From: Paramacrobiotus richtersi
Lineage: Eukaryota; Tardigrada; Eutardigrada; Parachela; Macrobiotidae
DNA: 29,748 bases
Direction: 5' to 3'
Assembly (NCBI GenBank): GCA_034698045.1
Contig: JAQGAU010000372.1
Location: 1-29,748 of the forward strand
In this document: positions 8,555 to 17,823 of the stretch, piece after piece
Position numbering within the stretch: the stretch's first letter is position 1
Layout: every line of letters begins with the position of its first letter
Made by a program: the position numbers and the translations under genes
Notes under the pieces: model-generated
What the model was told of the DNA's origin: nothing
The model's input: the letters and a program-made list of their open reading frames with translations, nothing else
The model's database searches: none

Positions 8555-9700
8555 CGCCAGAATTTTCATTTTTTTTTCATTTTTTTTAAGCTGTGAAAAA
8601 AGAATACGCATCACTCATCGTCATTAAAAGTACCACGCACACAAAGAGCATTTCCCTTTTGTAACAAAATACCGATGTTCTGAAAGAAAAAACAACATGC
8701 TCTTTGGTTCTCTAAAACTGCGTTCAGGCGGTGGCCGATTTTTTTGAGGAAAAGCACGGCATCGATGCCCCAGGTTCCGAAGGTTTTAAACGCCAGTGGA
8801 GCAAACTCATACTGACTGCTCAGTGCCGCATACTTTCGTCGTTTTTTCACTTCGGCTGCTGCTGCCGCCGCGCCGACCCTTTCTGATGTGTCCGCAATGT
8901 ATGTCGGGGCCACCGTGTCCACTACCGTCACGTCATACACCGCGTTCTTTCCTCCTGTGACACTTTTGACCCACATCTGCATGTGTGTGGTTCATACACT
9001 GCAAGACCAATCCGAAGTCCGACCACGATGCGTACCTCGTCATCTTCCAGGTGGCTGCCAAAATGGGAGACGGGAAATGCGTGTAACCAGGCCCCAGCAT
9101 ACTGCGTCGATACTGCCATTAAGCGTGCTCTATCCGTGACTTCTGGAGACTCCAAACGGTTTGAGTAAATCTTCTCCGCCAACGGCATATCCCACGCCTT
9201 CAGACTACATCGACTGACGCCTTCCGGGAATGTTGTCTCCGCCCTTTTACTCCACAGTTTCAATGGCCCTTCTAAAGCTAACGCTGCGACAGCTTCGGTA
9301 CAATTCTGGTCACGATGTCTGCGGTTGCGTACACAGACGCTATGTACGATGGCACTGCCAAATCAGCTAGACGCCTAATTTCCAAACCCCCCTTCGATAC
9401 TGGCAACGACGCCAACTGCCTCCCAGAATCTGTGAAAAGCGTGTTTGTGATCCCACTTTTGGCCTCCCGGAGAAGGTTGTCGTATCCCTTCAAAAGTTAA
9501 GGTTTGTTCCAACACAGTCCCGTTCTGAATGCGTGTACCAACTTCGGTATCCCAAGGCAACTCTTCAATAAAAACAATGCCTGGTGGGCGGACAGGAATT
9601 TGAGCCGACCAACAAGGCGTTCCACTTGAGCTTTTTTCTTCTCCAGCACTGCCTCTACTACTATGCCAGCTTGGCAACTGTTGCATTTGTACTGATACGT
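8555..9700 (-). mobile_element. 5'-truncated LINE with restriction-like endonuclease, C-terminal half
   Basis: Read on the minus strand from about 9700 to 8611, the peptides follow the C-terminal half of a widespread invertebrate non-LTR family. The order is an R-L-V-G-R-L-K-F-L-S-A-H-Q-A-L-F-L-L-K stretch; L-L-R-E-A with the segment A-S-L-P-V-S-K-G-G-L-E-I-R-R; then K-A-W-D and S-T-Q-Y-A-G-A-W-L-H-A-F-P; then R-I-V-V-G-L-R-I-G; then C-E/Y-E-P-H-T-C-R-C-G (a C-C-H-C-like cluster); then the D-V-T-V-V-D-T motif with G-A-A-A-A-A-A-E-V-K-K-R-R-K-Y-A; then Q-K-G-N-A-L-C-V-R-G-T-F. D-V-T-V-V-D-T is the end of a PD-(D/E)XK-type nuclease core. The 3' end at 8557-8590 is an A-rich tail. Several frames are used, so it is inactive. 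Confidence 0.82.
8557..8590 (-). repeat. A-rich 3' tail of the LINE fragment
   Basis: On the plus strand this reads TTTTCATTTTTTTTTCATTT plus more T. On the element strand it is a run of A interrupted twice by TG, placed about 20 bases after the end of the last open frame (8611). It marks the 3' terminus of the minus-strand LINE copy. Confidence 0.75.
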
Positions 9701-9723
9701 TCTCTGGCCTTAGAGGTCATCTC

Positions 9724-9786
9724 TATGCTCAGTCTGATGTTAACAGGACAGCGAGCGGTCCCATTAAAATTCGAGTACCTCTCGAT
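9724..9786 (+). repeat. LTR-like block, copy 2
   Basis: This is the partner of the block at 7503. It reads GTCTGATGTTAACAGGACAG and continues through ATTAAAATTCGAGTACCTCTCGATATATTACATG. It lies just outside the 5' limit of the minus-strand LINE fragment, as expected if it is the downstream LTR remnant of the element that starts at 7507. Confidence 0.5.
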
Positions 9787-9790
9787 ATAT

Positions 9791-10234
9791 TACATGTTGT
9801 GTACCATGTCTGAAATACGGCGTATGTTAAATGAGCACCTTTAGCAATTGGGGCATCCACTGCAGCCCGCGGTGCACTGCGATGGAGGTAGGGCACGACT
9901 GGGGCGTAACACAGTTTCATATGGCTCCCAAGAGCGTAGTTTTGCCTACATTTGCGTTCATGACCGCTGCACAGTGACAGGCTTATGAGACAGAAACGTT
10001 TTAACTCACGATTTGGCTGCCGGCATGATCAGTGCCGTGTCAGTACTTCGACGCAGCGGTTTAAACAGTGTCCTTTCGATGGTGTTACACAAGTAACGAG
10101 ATATCTCAAAACTTCCATAACGGCAGCCAAAGCTGTGATGTCGCTCCGTTTTCGCCAGCGATACGGAAACATAACTGATGTTTATTTCATTGTGATGATT
10201 TCTCCATGCTGTGTTAAAAAAGGGCTCTTTGCAG
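9791..10234. other. No gene recognised
   Basis: No domain or repeat was recognised. The end of the stretch (GGGCTCTTTGCAG at 10222-10234) is a plausible splice acceptor for the gene that follows, so an upstream exon or 5' untranslated exon may lie in this stretch or further left. Confidence 0.4.
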
Positions 10235-11201
10235 AATGCGAACTTTGTCCAGGCTGGTCGTCGTTTTCGTTGACGATCCAGTCGGGCGACTTTCAACTGA
10301 ACTTTCGCAACGAGTGGACGAAGCCATGAGACGAGCGTCGCAAAACTTCCCGCGCCTAGCGTTTTTCGATGACAACGTTGGTCGTGGCATACTTTCTATC
10401 GTCAGTGAGAGAATGCCCAAACTAACCGCATTAGTGGAAGAATCAGGACTTACCGAGTGTAGCGAAAGAATTGCCAAGAACTATGCAATTGTGTTTGCCT
10501 GTTCCTGCATGGTAAGCGCCAACGACTGCACCACATTACAGACAAACTTTATGTACTTGCTTATAAAGCCACATTCTATTACTAGCTTATTGATCGCTTG
10601 CAACAAGGACCAGCGGGAACTGACCTTATGACTATTGTCGCTGAAAAAGAAGGCGTATTCTCCGTATTATGCGCATCCTTGCAGAAATACGTCATCCATG
10701 TGCGTGCGGCCTGCGGAGACCACAAAATCCCGTCGATCAAACTCTCCGTTGCAAGCGCGCTCGAGTGCCTTGTACAGCTAGTGGTAGTCCTTAATGACAC
10801 CCTCGCGACAGAAGCGGTACAGTAATCTTCTCAACTGCACCTTTCTTACACCGCAATCTACTCACGCCACTGAAAATGCTTGATCTACCATTGAATATTA
10901 CTGTTTTCAGTTCGGAAAATGTGTGCGATTTGTGAGCGGTGATTTCCTGGCAATATGGAAATGTGAAGCTGCTGGCCATCTCAAGACGGTCGACAACAAG
11001 TTTACGTATTCGCTGGATGAAATTGTTCTGGCTTTAAAGGAAGAGAAAGAGGTTGCGATACATAAGCAGACGCGCTTGAGTGGAAAAAACAACAAGCGGT
11101 GCTTGCGCGTCGCTGTAACCCTATTTCCGAAGGAACAGCTAAAACGCTTAAATGAAGTGTTCAAAAGTAAGCTCAATGTAATAGACATGCTGTGCCCCTG
11201 A
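10235..11201 (+). CDS. Unrecognised three-exon host gene (exons 10235-10511, 10586-10816, 10911-11201)
   Basis: The segments join cleanly in phase 0. Exon 1 opens with ATG at 10236, one base after the acceptor-like CTCTTTGCAG, and ends at 10511 before GTAAGC. Exon 2 (10586-10816) follows TATTACTAG and ends before GTACAG. Exon 3 (10911-11201) follows CTGTTTTCAG and ends in TGA. Introns are 74 and 94 bases. From the ATG the product would be 265 residues. It starts M-R-T-L-S-R-L-V-V-V-F-V-D-D-P, is largely helical in character, has a hydrophobic stretch V-Q-L-V-V-V-L in exon 2, and ends K-L-N-V-I-D-M-L-C-P. Exon 3 is basic (L-K-E-E-K-E-V-A-I-H-K-Q-T-R). No family is recognised. A further upstream coding exon is possible because the ATG sits at the acceptor. 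Confidence 0.65.
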
Positions 11202-12799
11202 GTCACCGATCGCACAAAACTTGGTTACCAGTATTGATCGGAATATGGGCACGGGAATCGCGGACATATTTGAGTGATATTGTTTGCCACAGTCCAAATT
11301 TGAATATTTTTCAAAGTTAAAAGCGAAGCTATTATTATGGGTACCGCGTCGTTACTCGAAGCACAGGTGGGATGCTCATCGTCATTTTCAGATATTGCTA
11401 CGTTACTGTAAAAACCCAATGTTGAAATTGTTTATGTTGGTTTTCCTTCGACATGACAATAAGCAAGCATGCAGCACACATTCAATACCAGTATGCCAGT
11501 AGCTAGCTGTCCACCCGCACGCATGGATGTGTGGCGGCAATATAAGAATTTTCCTTCAAAAATCATTGTTTTATGCAATCGACCAACGCGAAGCGAAGGC
11601 CCTCTGCAGCGGATGAAAACGGTATTTTTTCCTGCCCGTCAGCCACGTTACCGGAAGCATAGCCGGATATATGTGTAGCAGAAACCGCGCGCTCTATAGC
11701 CAAGGACACTGGATATCTGTCCTTCTTACCGCTCACGGTACCGGAAGGGTGGCGCGGTAGCAGAAATGCAAACTCGTTTTTTCATAACACTTTTTTCAGT
11801 GGATGCGGAGGATCTTCGCTTCGGCCGATCAAGCGATTTTATGATTGTTACGTATTCACTTCAATACGGCCGCTCGGGAAGAACCACATCACATACTGAA
11901 GCAGATCACATGCTGCATATCGTACAGCAAGGGCGTTGCTTCGCCACAATGATCTCTTATCAGAACGCAACAAATATTCTGCCCTTTCCAGCTGTAATGC
12001 GGTTAGGTTTTGTTGAGTTTTGATCTCACAAGAAAAGGGAAGACGTTCTGGCAAGTGAGTAGGCCACGTAGAATAACAGTGCACTCCGCTTAAACGGGAC
12101 TGACTGGCTGAAGCTATGAACAAGACGGGCTAATCGGCCACACATGTTGTCGTCAGAACATCGTTTCACTGATTTCTTCGTCGCTTACGAGTGGTACATA
12201 AGCTGGACGCTTAGATCTTAAGCTAATTCGTTTGACAAGTGAACGCAACCGAGATATAGCGTTACCGTAACCGACGAAAAATCTCTAAGTTGTTTTGGTT
12301 GTCACTGCTCTTTGAACTAGACTCATTTAATACGCACATCTCTTATGGTACAGACAGATGACAGAGTGCACATCGGGCAAAGTACGGGAAATTTAAAGCT
12401 GCCGTTACAATGGAGGCAGTAGCACAACAGAGAGAAAATGGAACACGGCAAGCTCGCACTAAAGGCAAGCGCCAGTGTTACGACAACATGCGGCCCAGGC
12501 AGAGAGACTAACAACAGAATCAGACCAGAGAGAAAGCTTTAACCGCTAGACAACAAGCACAACTCTAGGAAGGCGCCAGTCCCTCTGATTCGGAGATTCC
12601 CACTTTGTCTTCTTCCATTAAGCGCAGGCGGTACTGCTGACATCACGGGCCGTATGATGCACATTGCTGCAACGGCCAGAGATTCCCAGCTGTCGTAATT
12701 TAATAGATGCAACCTCTATAACGTTTACTGCGGATTACGTAGAATCGATGTTGGTTCGAATGACCAGTTAACCGATGTAAATGTTATTATCGATTGCAG
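11202..12799 (+). other. Intergenic or first-intron stretch; one weak exon candidate at 11800
   Basis: No mobile-element protein is seen here. A strong acceptor, CACTTTTTTCAG, ends at 11799 and opens into an acidic stretch (D-A-E-D-L-R-F-G-R-S-S-D-F-M-I), open to about 12020. It starts in the same phase (two bases before the first codon) as the exons of the downstream gene. A phase-1 donor is possible near TTAG-GTTTTG at 12006. It could be an upstream exon of that gene, but the peptide after the first 15 residues does not look constrained. Confidence 0.3.
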
Positions 12800-15700
12800 G
12801 CCAGGATGCTGACGTACGATCAGGCAGCGAGGAAGATCGCAACGACGTCCAATTGGACACAAACGGTAGTTCCAATGCGATGATTGTAAACGCTGCCTCT
12901 GCATCATTACACTGGCGGCCAAACACGTTGTTTGCTGCACAAGTGACGTTTTTGTCGAATTTCGTTATTAATCAAAGTTCGTTGTCGTAGAACTTGATTC
13001 CCAAAATGAAACCGTCGGGACCGATTTGGCCTCCTATGTGTCGCGCAGTGAAATCGCTATTAGCGACGACGGTACTTTACGCACAGTTTTTTGAGCTAGT
13101 CATTTACACTCGTTAGTAAGGTACAGACAACGGCTGACTCTGATCGGCCTAAAGTTATCAGTAAATACCAGATCCTAGTTTCCAAGGTCGTGGCTTTATG
13201 TAATGCGCTCTGCCCAGCGCATGGTGCCCATGTTCAGGAACTTGCCAAGTCAGTAAATTATAAAACTGTGGCTTGCAGAGGGTCAGAAGGATTGCGGTGG
13301 TCCTGCACGGGATGAATTGCGTCCAAAAAGGACAACGGATGACTCGAGCGGTGCGTTTGTGCCAAGATTTATGTCGAGACAATGGCTAAATAGTGCAGGC
13401 CAGACTGCCAGCTTCTTTAAAGAAAGCGTAACGCATTCTGTTTTCAGATGGGGAATCGGACAACGGCGGCAACAGTGGAGTGATGGATTTACAATCACGA
13501 AAAAGGACGAGGACCGAAGAAACCAGAGGTAGGCTCAAATTTAGAAATCGCAGGAACATTAAGGTAGCGCTACTGAGACAGTACGACGAGATGCGCATGC
13601 CATTGGCACTTTATTTTCGCTTATGCCGCAGTAATGTTTGACAAGCGCGCAAATGACAAAGTACCTGTCATATATAAAAAACGCATTGATCGAGTTCCTC
13701 GTTGTTTTGTGTTTCGTGGATGTCGCGCTCGCATACAATTTTTCGCTATGTAACGTATTGAAAAACCAGTTTATCTGCTTTCACTCACTCGCTACTACTG
13801 GTACTGGTCTTCTACTGGCCGCAATAGTAGTACGTTGCTAAGGGTACAAGTCACCCAAGTGGGCAACCCACTTCAAAACTTCATGAATCAACAAAACTGC
13901 AATTTTGATCAGAATTCCACTGGGAAAACATCTTCGCTAGCATCTTGTAAAGTCTGGATTTCAATTCCGCTTGATCTTGTGGTCTTCTTTTTCCGCTTCT
14001 TCCGGTTTTTGCGGTTGTAATCAGTTAACGGTTCCATTTTCACATCTGGTACTTCGTTCGTGTCAGAAGCACCGTTTTGCGCTAAAACGCTCAAATTCAC
14101 GCTCTTCCCATTAAACTCCAACCCAACGATGACGTGATTCTGCAATCCTTTCGTTGCTGTCGTTGTTCGAATATACTCACAGCTCTCATCCGGTGCGGTT
14201 ACCTCTGGCAGTACTTCCGTCGCCTTTGGCAGGCATCCTGATGCCATTTTCACCGTTCTTTCTGTGTCCATTGGCCTGTCTATCTGCCGGGTCTGATTCT
14301 GACGATCAGTTCGTGGCTTTCGGTAGCGATGATCGATCGCCATGCTCCCAGATGACAGCATGTCCAATTGCTTCTGGTCCAGTTTCTCCCATACATTATC
14401 CAGACTTAGACAACTGACTCCTCCATGGCGGATGACTCCATTTCGCCGTGCGCGTAGTTTACCGCTCGGACTGGTCTGTATTTCGCTATGCTATAGAATT
14501 TGTTGTCCACCTCCAGAGGACGGTCCATGGGAACGTTGACGCCAATGACGTCAAATTCTTCCACGATCAGCATTGTCCGCTTCCCGTCACTCTTGGCTTC
14601 CCCGCGCTCTTTCGGCTCATCTTGGCACACTCTGCCTATGTGTCCTCGTCTGCCGCAGTTACCGCACTTGACCTCCTTGGTCCAACGGTCTGCTTTCCGG
14701 TGGTCTATGTCGTCCACACGAATAGCATCCGCGGCCGCCGCGGAAGGTATTGTTGTCTTCGCCCGCGTTTCGGCCTTGATAGCCACTGTTGTCATTGTTC
14801 CTGCTCGCACTTTGGTCACGCGCATGCCGCTCATCCTTTCGGCTCATATTTGAGCAATACCATGCGCTCCTTGGATCCTGCAGGTAGCACCGTCGAGGTT
14901 CTTCCCGTTGTGGACATTGTCAGCACGTTAAGTCCAAAAAAAGCTCGATCCTTCACGCCAATCTCAGGTATTGGAAAATCACTTTATTTGCTTCCACTCA
15001 CACGCTACTAATGGTCTTCTACTGGCCGTAGCAGTAGTACGATGCTATGCGCTACACGTTACATTTGCAAAAAGGTTAGAGACAAGTCCAGCTGTAATCT
15101 GCTGCCATGTGGTAGTGCATGATCTGGTAAACAACGGAGCAGGCCTTTGTCAATGCAGTGCTCGAGCCCAGTGACAGCCTCGCAGGCAATCTCTAGCAAG
15201 AAAGCAACGTCTTTTTCTCGCTTAATTTACAGGCTGGCCAAACGAAGAGAATGGTGACCATAGCAGAGGTTTAGCAGATCCAGATATCTCGAAATCCATT
15301 TCAATTGCTATTTAAACAAAAATTGTGCAGAAGTACGGGTAACAATGATAGAGCTTCATACGAGTTCCCATGCAAGCAACTTCTCGAAAAAAGTTGCTTC
15401 CAGGTCGTAGATGATTTCCGCATCACAGAAATGTGGTCAAGAATTCCTTGCCTGTGGATGTCGTTGATTATTTACACAGTTATAGAACTTAAATAGAAGC
15501 TTTGTTGTTTCCCTTTTCGAAGACTACAACGGAATTAATCGTAATTGTAAATGTGGGGTCTTGCATGTGTACAACCCCGTCAGATGTTGTTTGCTGGGGT
15601 CGTAGCAATATTGTTTTGTGACCGCATGCCATAAGTGGAGGCCACACACCAAAACAGCGATGGTCTCTCGTCGTCGATGAAAACTGCTATTATGTGCTGA

Positions 15701-16596
15701 ATAATAACTATATCGTAAAGTTGCGTGTTGGTCATGGATTCGCCGCGCGAAGCGGAATACCGAATCTGTAAGTACTGATTCGCGCACGAACAAACAGCGG
15801 TGACTTGTGCCTTATTGTTTCATGGATGGCAAAAATGTAGTGGATTCTTGCAACAGTTATCTAAGCAGTTACCGTCAGTGCCAGCTCGAAAATCTGGCAG
15901 ACAGCAGACAATTACATATATATTATATCGCAATAAAGACTGTTAAGTTATGGATACCACTTGAACGAAAAAACACAAGGCACCTGTTCGCAAACGAGTG
16001 CCATGTTTTGCCGGCCCATATTCGAGAAATCTTCGGTTAGTATAGGTGTATGGTGGAATCTGGTTAAATTCACACACTGCAAGAAGTGCACTGGTAGCAA
16101 GCCGCTTTAATCATATTGGCTTCATTGGCAATACGGCAAGTAGCTGACTGAAAGCGGTTGGAAATCGTTGGCGATAAAATGATAGAAGCTCGCAAACTCC
16201 TGGGCGTACTACTTTAGCATATTTCTTTCAGAATCTGGCGCCATTCCTTTCAGCTTCTTGTTGAGCGAGACGCCTGAAGGTGGTAAGCGGCGCGTCAAGC
16301 TAAACGAAGACGCCAAGATATTCGTTTGCGGAAAAAAACTGAAACTGTTACGCAAATCCTCGGATATTGCCCGAGTTTCCGAATATGCTGTGCGACTCTT
16401 GGACGAAGTGATATTGGATGATGTGCAGGATCGTGCCCTTTTGGGTTCGGAAATGAAGAAAGGATTAAATCTTGTTCACATCTTGGGGATGCACAACTGG
16501 AAAGGATTCTGCAGTAAGCAATGGTGGAGATAAAAGTCGTTTATGATGTAATTTCTTATAGGCGATTTTCGGCATCAGTCGAAGACAAACGCGTGA
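12800..16596 (+). CDS. Multi-exon host gene of phase-1 mini-exons ending in a BEN-like domain (partial)
   Basis: Exon candidates are 12800-12865 (66 bases), 13279-13350 (72), 13448-13528 (81), 15233-15268 (36), about 15901-16035 (135), 16232-16513 (282) and 16562-16596. The internal ones are multiples of three, begin with two bases of a split codon and, except the 16232 exon, end in G-GT. The first four encode acidic, low-complexity peptides (S-G-S-E-E-D; R-P-K-R-T-T-D-D-S-S; S-R-K-R-T-R-T-E-E-T-R; N-E-E-N-G-D-H), with basic nuclear-localisation-like clusters. The 16232 exon gives V-K-L-N-E-D-A-K-I-F-V, then A-V-R-L-L-D-E-V-I and A-L-L-G, which fits the BEN-domain pattern of hydrophobic and L-L positions. 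BEN domains bind DNA or chromatin proteins, so a nuclear role is inferred. The final exon gives a short tail and a stop. The start is unknown and the 3' end is uncertain: other joins near 16513-16562 keep other frames open. Confidence 0.5.
13755..13839. repeat. Short direct repeat, copy 1 (LTR-like)
   Basis: About 85 bases matching 14968-15047 at roughly 80% by eye. This copy has an extra nine bases (ACTGGTACT), apparently a local duplication of CTACTGGT. It flanks the gag fossil on the left. Confidence 0.6.
13909..14847 (-). pseudogene. Gag-like fossil with CCHC knuckle C-G-N-C-G-R-R-G-H-I-G-R-V-C
   Basis: A minus-strand peptide at 14834-14406 has a perfect C-x2-C-x4-H-x4-C zinc knuckle (C-G-N-C-G-R-R-G-H-I-G-R-V-C), preceded by a basic region. 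A second cysteine pair (G-C-Y-S-C-G-R), seen in the overlapping minus-strand frame at 14847-14659, suggests two knuckles originally. Further along (14367-13909) is a polar stretch ending in a lysine/arginine-rich run, N-R-K-N-R-K-K-R-K-K-K. Knuckles of this type bind the packaged RNA. Confidence 0.7.
14968..15047. repeat. Short direct repeat, copy 2 (LTR-like)
   Basis: About 80 bases matching 13755-13839 and in the same orientation. It flanks the gag fossil on the right. With copy 1 it defines the likely limits of the compact element, though true LTR ends (TG..CA) were not established. Confidence 0.6.
15269..15900. other. Presumed intron, no feature recognised
   Basis: The stretch lies between exon candidates 15233-15268 and 15901-16035. 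The upstream part of the following exon is uncertain: the frame stays open leftwards to 15804, with an ATG at 15822, so the exon could instead begin there as a separate first exon of the BEN-like gene. No repeat or mobile-element protein was seen. Confidence 0.4.
16232..16513 (+). CDS. Exon with BEN-like domain
   Basis: The exon follows ATTTCTTTCAG and ends at 16513 before GTAAGC. It joins the exon ending at 16035 (before GTTAGT) by a split GAA codon. The peptide has E-S-G-A-I-P-F-S-F-L, then a basic loop G-G-K-R-R, then the putative BEN core: I-F-V-C-G-K-K-L-K-L-L, S-E-Y-A-V-R-L-L-D-E-V-I, R-A-L-L-G-S-E-M-K-K-G. The BEN family is short, all-alpha and poorly conserved, so this rests on a pattern of hydrophobic positions and not on invariant residues. 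The exon itself is more secure than the domain name. Confidence 0.55.
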
Positions 16597-16740
16597 TACT
16601 CAGAGTCAATTTCGTGAACCTGTTAAGACGCATGGGCACAAGAACGGTTTGCAAAATACTAGAGACATTTTCACAATTCCCTTCAGAGCGTACCGAGTGC
16701 AACTTCACGCGAATGACATGTTGCTCTAATATTCTGTTGT

Positions 16741-16897
16741 GACGACCAGCTGGTGCGCCGCTGGAATGCGTACACCAGAATATACGTTTCTTCTAAGAAA
16801 CAAAGGACCAACAAGAACGAAGGCAAACCCCAGGTGTGCACGCAACATGGAATACCTTCTGTTGCAAAACTACTTGAAGAAACGGTGTAGGCTATGC
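16741..16897 (+). CDS. Exon candidate, unrecognised
   Basis: The frame beginning near 16741 reads D-D-Q-L-V-R-R-W-N-A-Y-T-R-I-Y-V, then K-K-Q-R-T-N-K-N-E-G-K-P-Q, ending at a possible CAG-GTGTGC donor near 16833 or at a stop near 16896. A second frame across the same bases is also open (N-M-E-Y-L-L-L-Q-N-Y-L-K-K), so the choice is not certain. It may belong to the BEN-like gene upstream or to a gene that ends at 17823. Confidence 0.35.
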
Positions 16898-17689
16898 ACA
16901 AGCCCTGTCACACCCTTTGGCTGGCGCAGATCTTTTGCGTAAATCTTTTGCAGACCCTGTAGATCCTGAAATTAGCTTTCAGATCGCAAAAATTCTTCGT
17001 ACGCCCCTGTTCGCATAACAGTTTGAGTGCAGATCGTAGTTAGTATGCGCTGTTGTTATATTTATCTGCCTAACAAAAGGCAGAAATATTTATAAATCTT
17101 CACTTTCGCCTAGCACATACGAAAATGAAAAGGACTGCTGTATACAAAATTTTTTTGTCCAGCCAGAACACGATTCCATAACCTATAGAGTCCGTATAAA
17201 AAATTTACAGAAATCGTGTATGCGTAGAAGGTGTGAGGCAAAAGGGTGTGTGCAAAGTCAAGGGTGTGAAAGGGTGAGCATAGCCTTCATAATATGTAAG
17301 GCCGTCATAACGGATACAACGCACAATGGGGCTAAAAGTCATATATTTAGCAGCTGCATAAGAACCTTGTGCTGCGTGCCGATATGAATTAACAACATTC
17401 GAGCATTCGGTGCGCAGTTTCATGCTGCAGGCCTGCAACTGCGTACATGCCACAATTATACGCACGAAACGGCTTGTTTATTTATTGGCATCGGCTGAAT
17501 AATAGTTTGGATTCATTAACGAAATTAATTAGTAACCATAAGGACTTATGACTGGCTCTCCGCAAGAACATTCAGCAAGACATTTGCAGGAGGTATTTTG
17601 ATACGGTAGAGGCTGGGTTGTGACAGAGTACGGATCTGGATCCTGGTCCTAGGCTATTATACGTCTTTAATAGAATTTTTGCGTTGCAG
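16898..17689. other. No gene recognised
   Basis: AT-rich stretch with no convincing exon, repeat or mobile-element protein. It is probably intronic if the 17690 exon belongs to the upstream gene. Confidence 0.4.
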
Positions 17690-17823
17690 GCCACGTGAAG
17701 GAACACCAGAGGAACATGACTATAATGCTGCCGATGTCAAAATGGTCCGCACCGTTTGATCCGTTTGTACTTTTGCTTGAGATCAAGAAAAAGCTGCTCT
17801 TCAAGCTGCCTGATTTGGACTAG
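17690..17823 (+). CDS. Terminal exon candidate, unrecognised
   Basis: A strong acceptor (GAATTTTTGCGTTGCAG) ends at 17689. Two bases later the frame opens with H-V-K-E-H-Q-R-N-M-T-I-M-L-P-M, continues with F-D-P-F-V-L-L-L-E-I-K-K-K-L-L-F-K-L and ends in TAG at 17823, giving 43 residues. The phase (two bases of a split codon) equals that of the exons of the BEN-like gene, so it may be an alternative or true last exon of that gene. No family is recognised. No partner donor with matching phase was identified with confidence. Confidence 0.45.

Larger units (their letters stand above)
7507..9790 (+). mobile_element. Decayed LTR retrotransposon with gag, Ty3/gypsy-like, interrupted by a LINE
   Basis: Two related blocks of about 60 bases bracket this region, at 7503-7562 and 9724-9783. 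Each runs TGATGTTAACARGAYAGCGA and continues to CTCGATATA. They are taken as remains of the two LTRs. The first is followed directly by TGGCGTGAAGGTGTGAAC at 7567, the position and TGG start expected of a tRNA primer binding site. Gag follows at 7586-8400. Between gag and the second block lies a younger minus-strand LINE fragment (8555-9700). No pol is seen, so most of the interior is lost. It is old and broken, with several breaks. Confidence 0.55.
13755..15047 (-). mobile_element. Compact LTR-type element with gag remnant, antisense within an intron (fossil)
   Basis: Two direct repeats of about 80 bases lie at 13755-13839 and 14968-15047. They share GTATTG-AAAA, TGCTT-CACTCAC and GGTCTTCTACTGGCCG. 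Between them, minus-strand frames encode a gag-like protein with a nucleocapsid zinc knuckle. On the minus strand the repeat contains AATAAA near its end (AAGCAAATAAAGTG), as LTRs often do. The total length of 1.3 kb leaves no room for pol, so it is internally deleted or non-autonomous. It sits in antisense in the intron 13529-15232 of the phase-1 exon gene. The family is uncertain (Ty3/gypsy or BEL/Pao). It is broken, with a few breaks. Confidence 0.55.

Noticed and set aside
11848-12123. Minus-strand 91-residue frame
   Set aside because: No domain, no splice context and unremarkable composition; considered chance.
14154-15011. Plus-strand frames of up to 187 residues
   Set aside because: They are the antisense of the minus-strand gag fossil, whose zinc knuckle clearly sets the coding strand.
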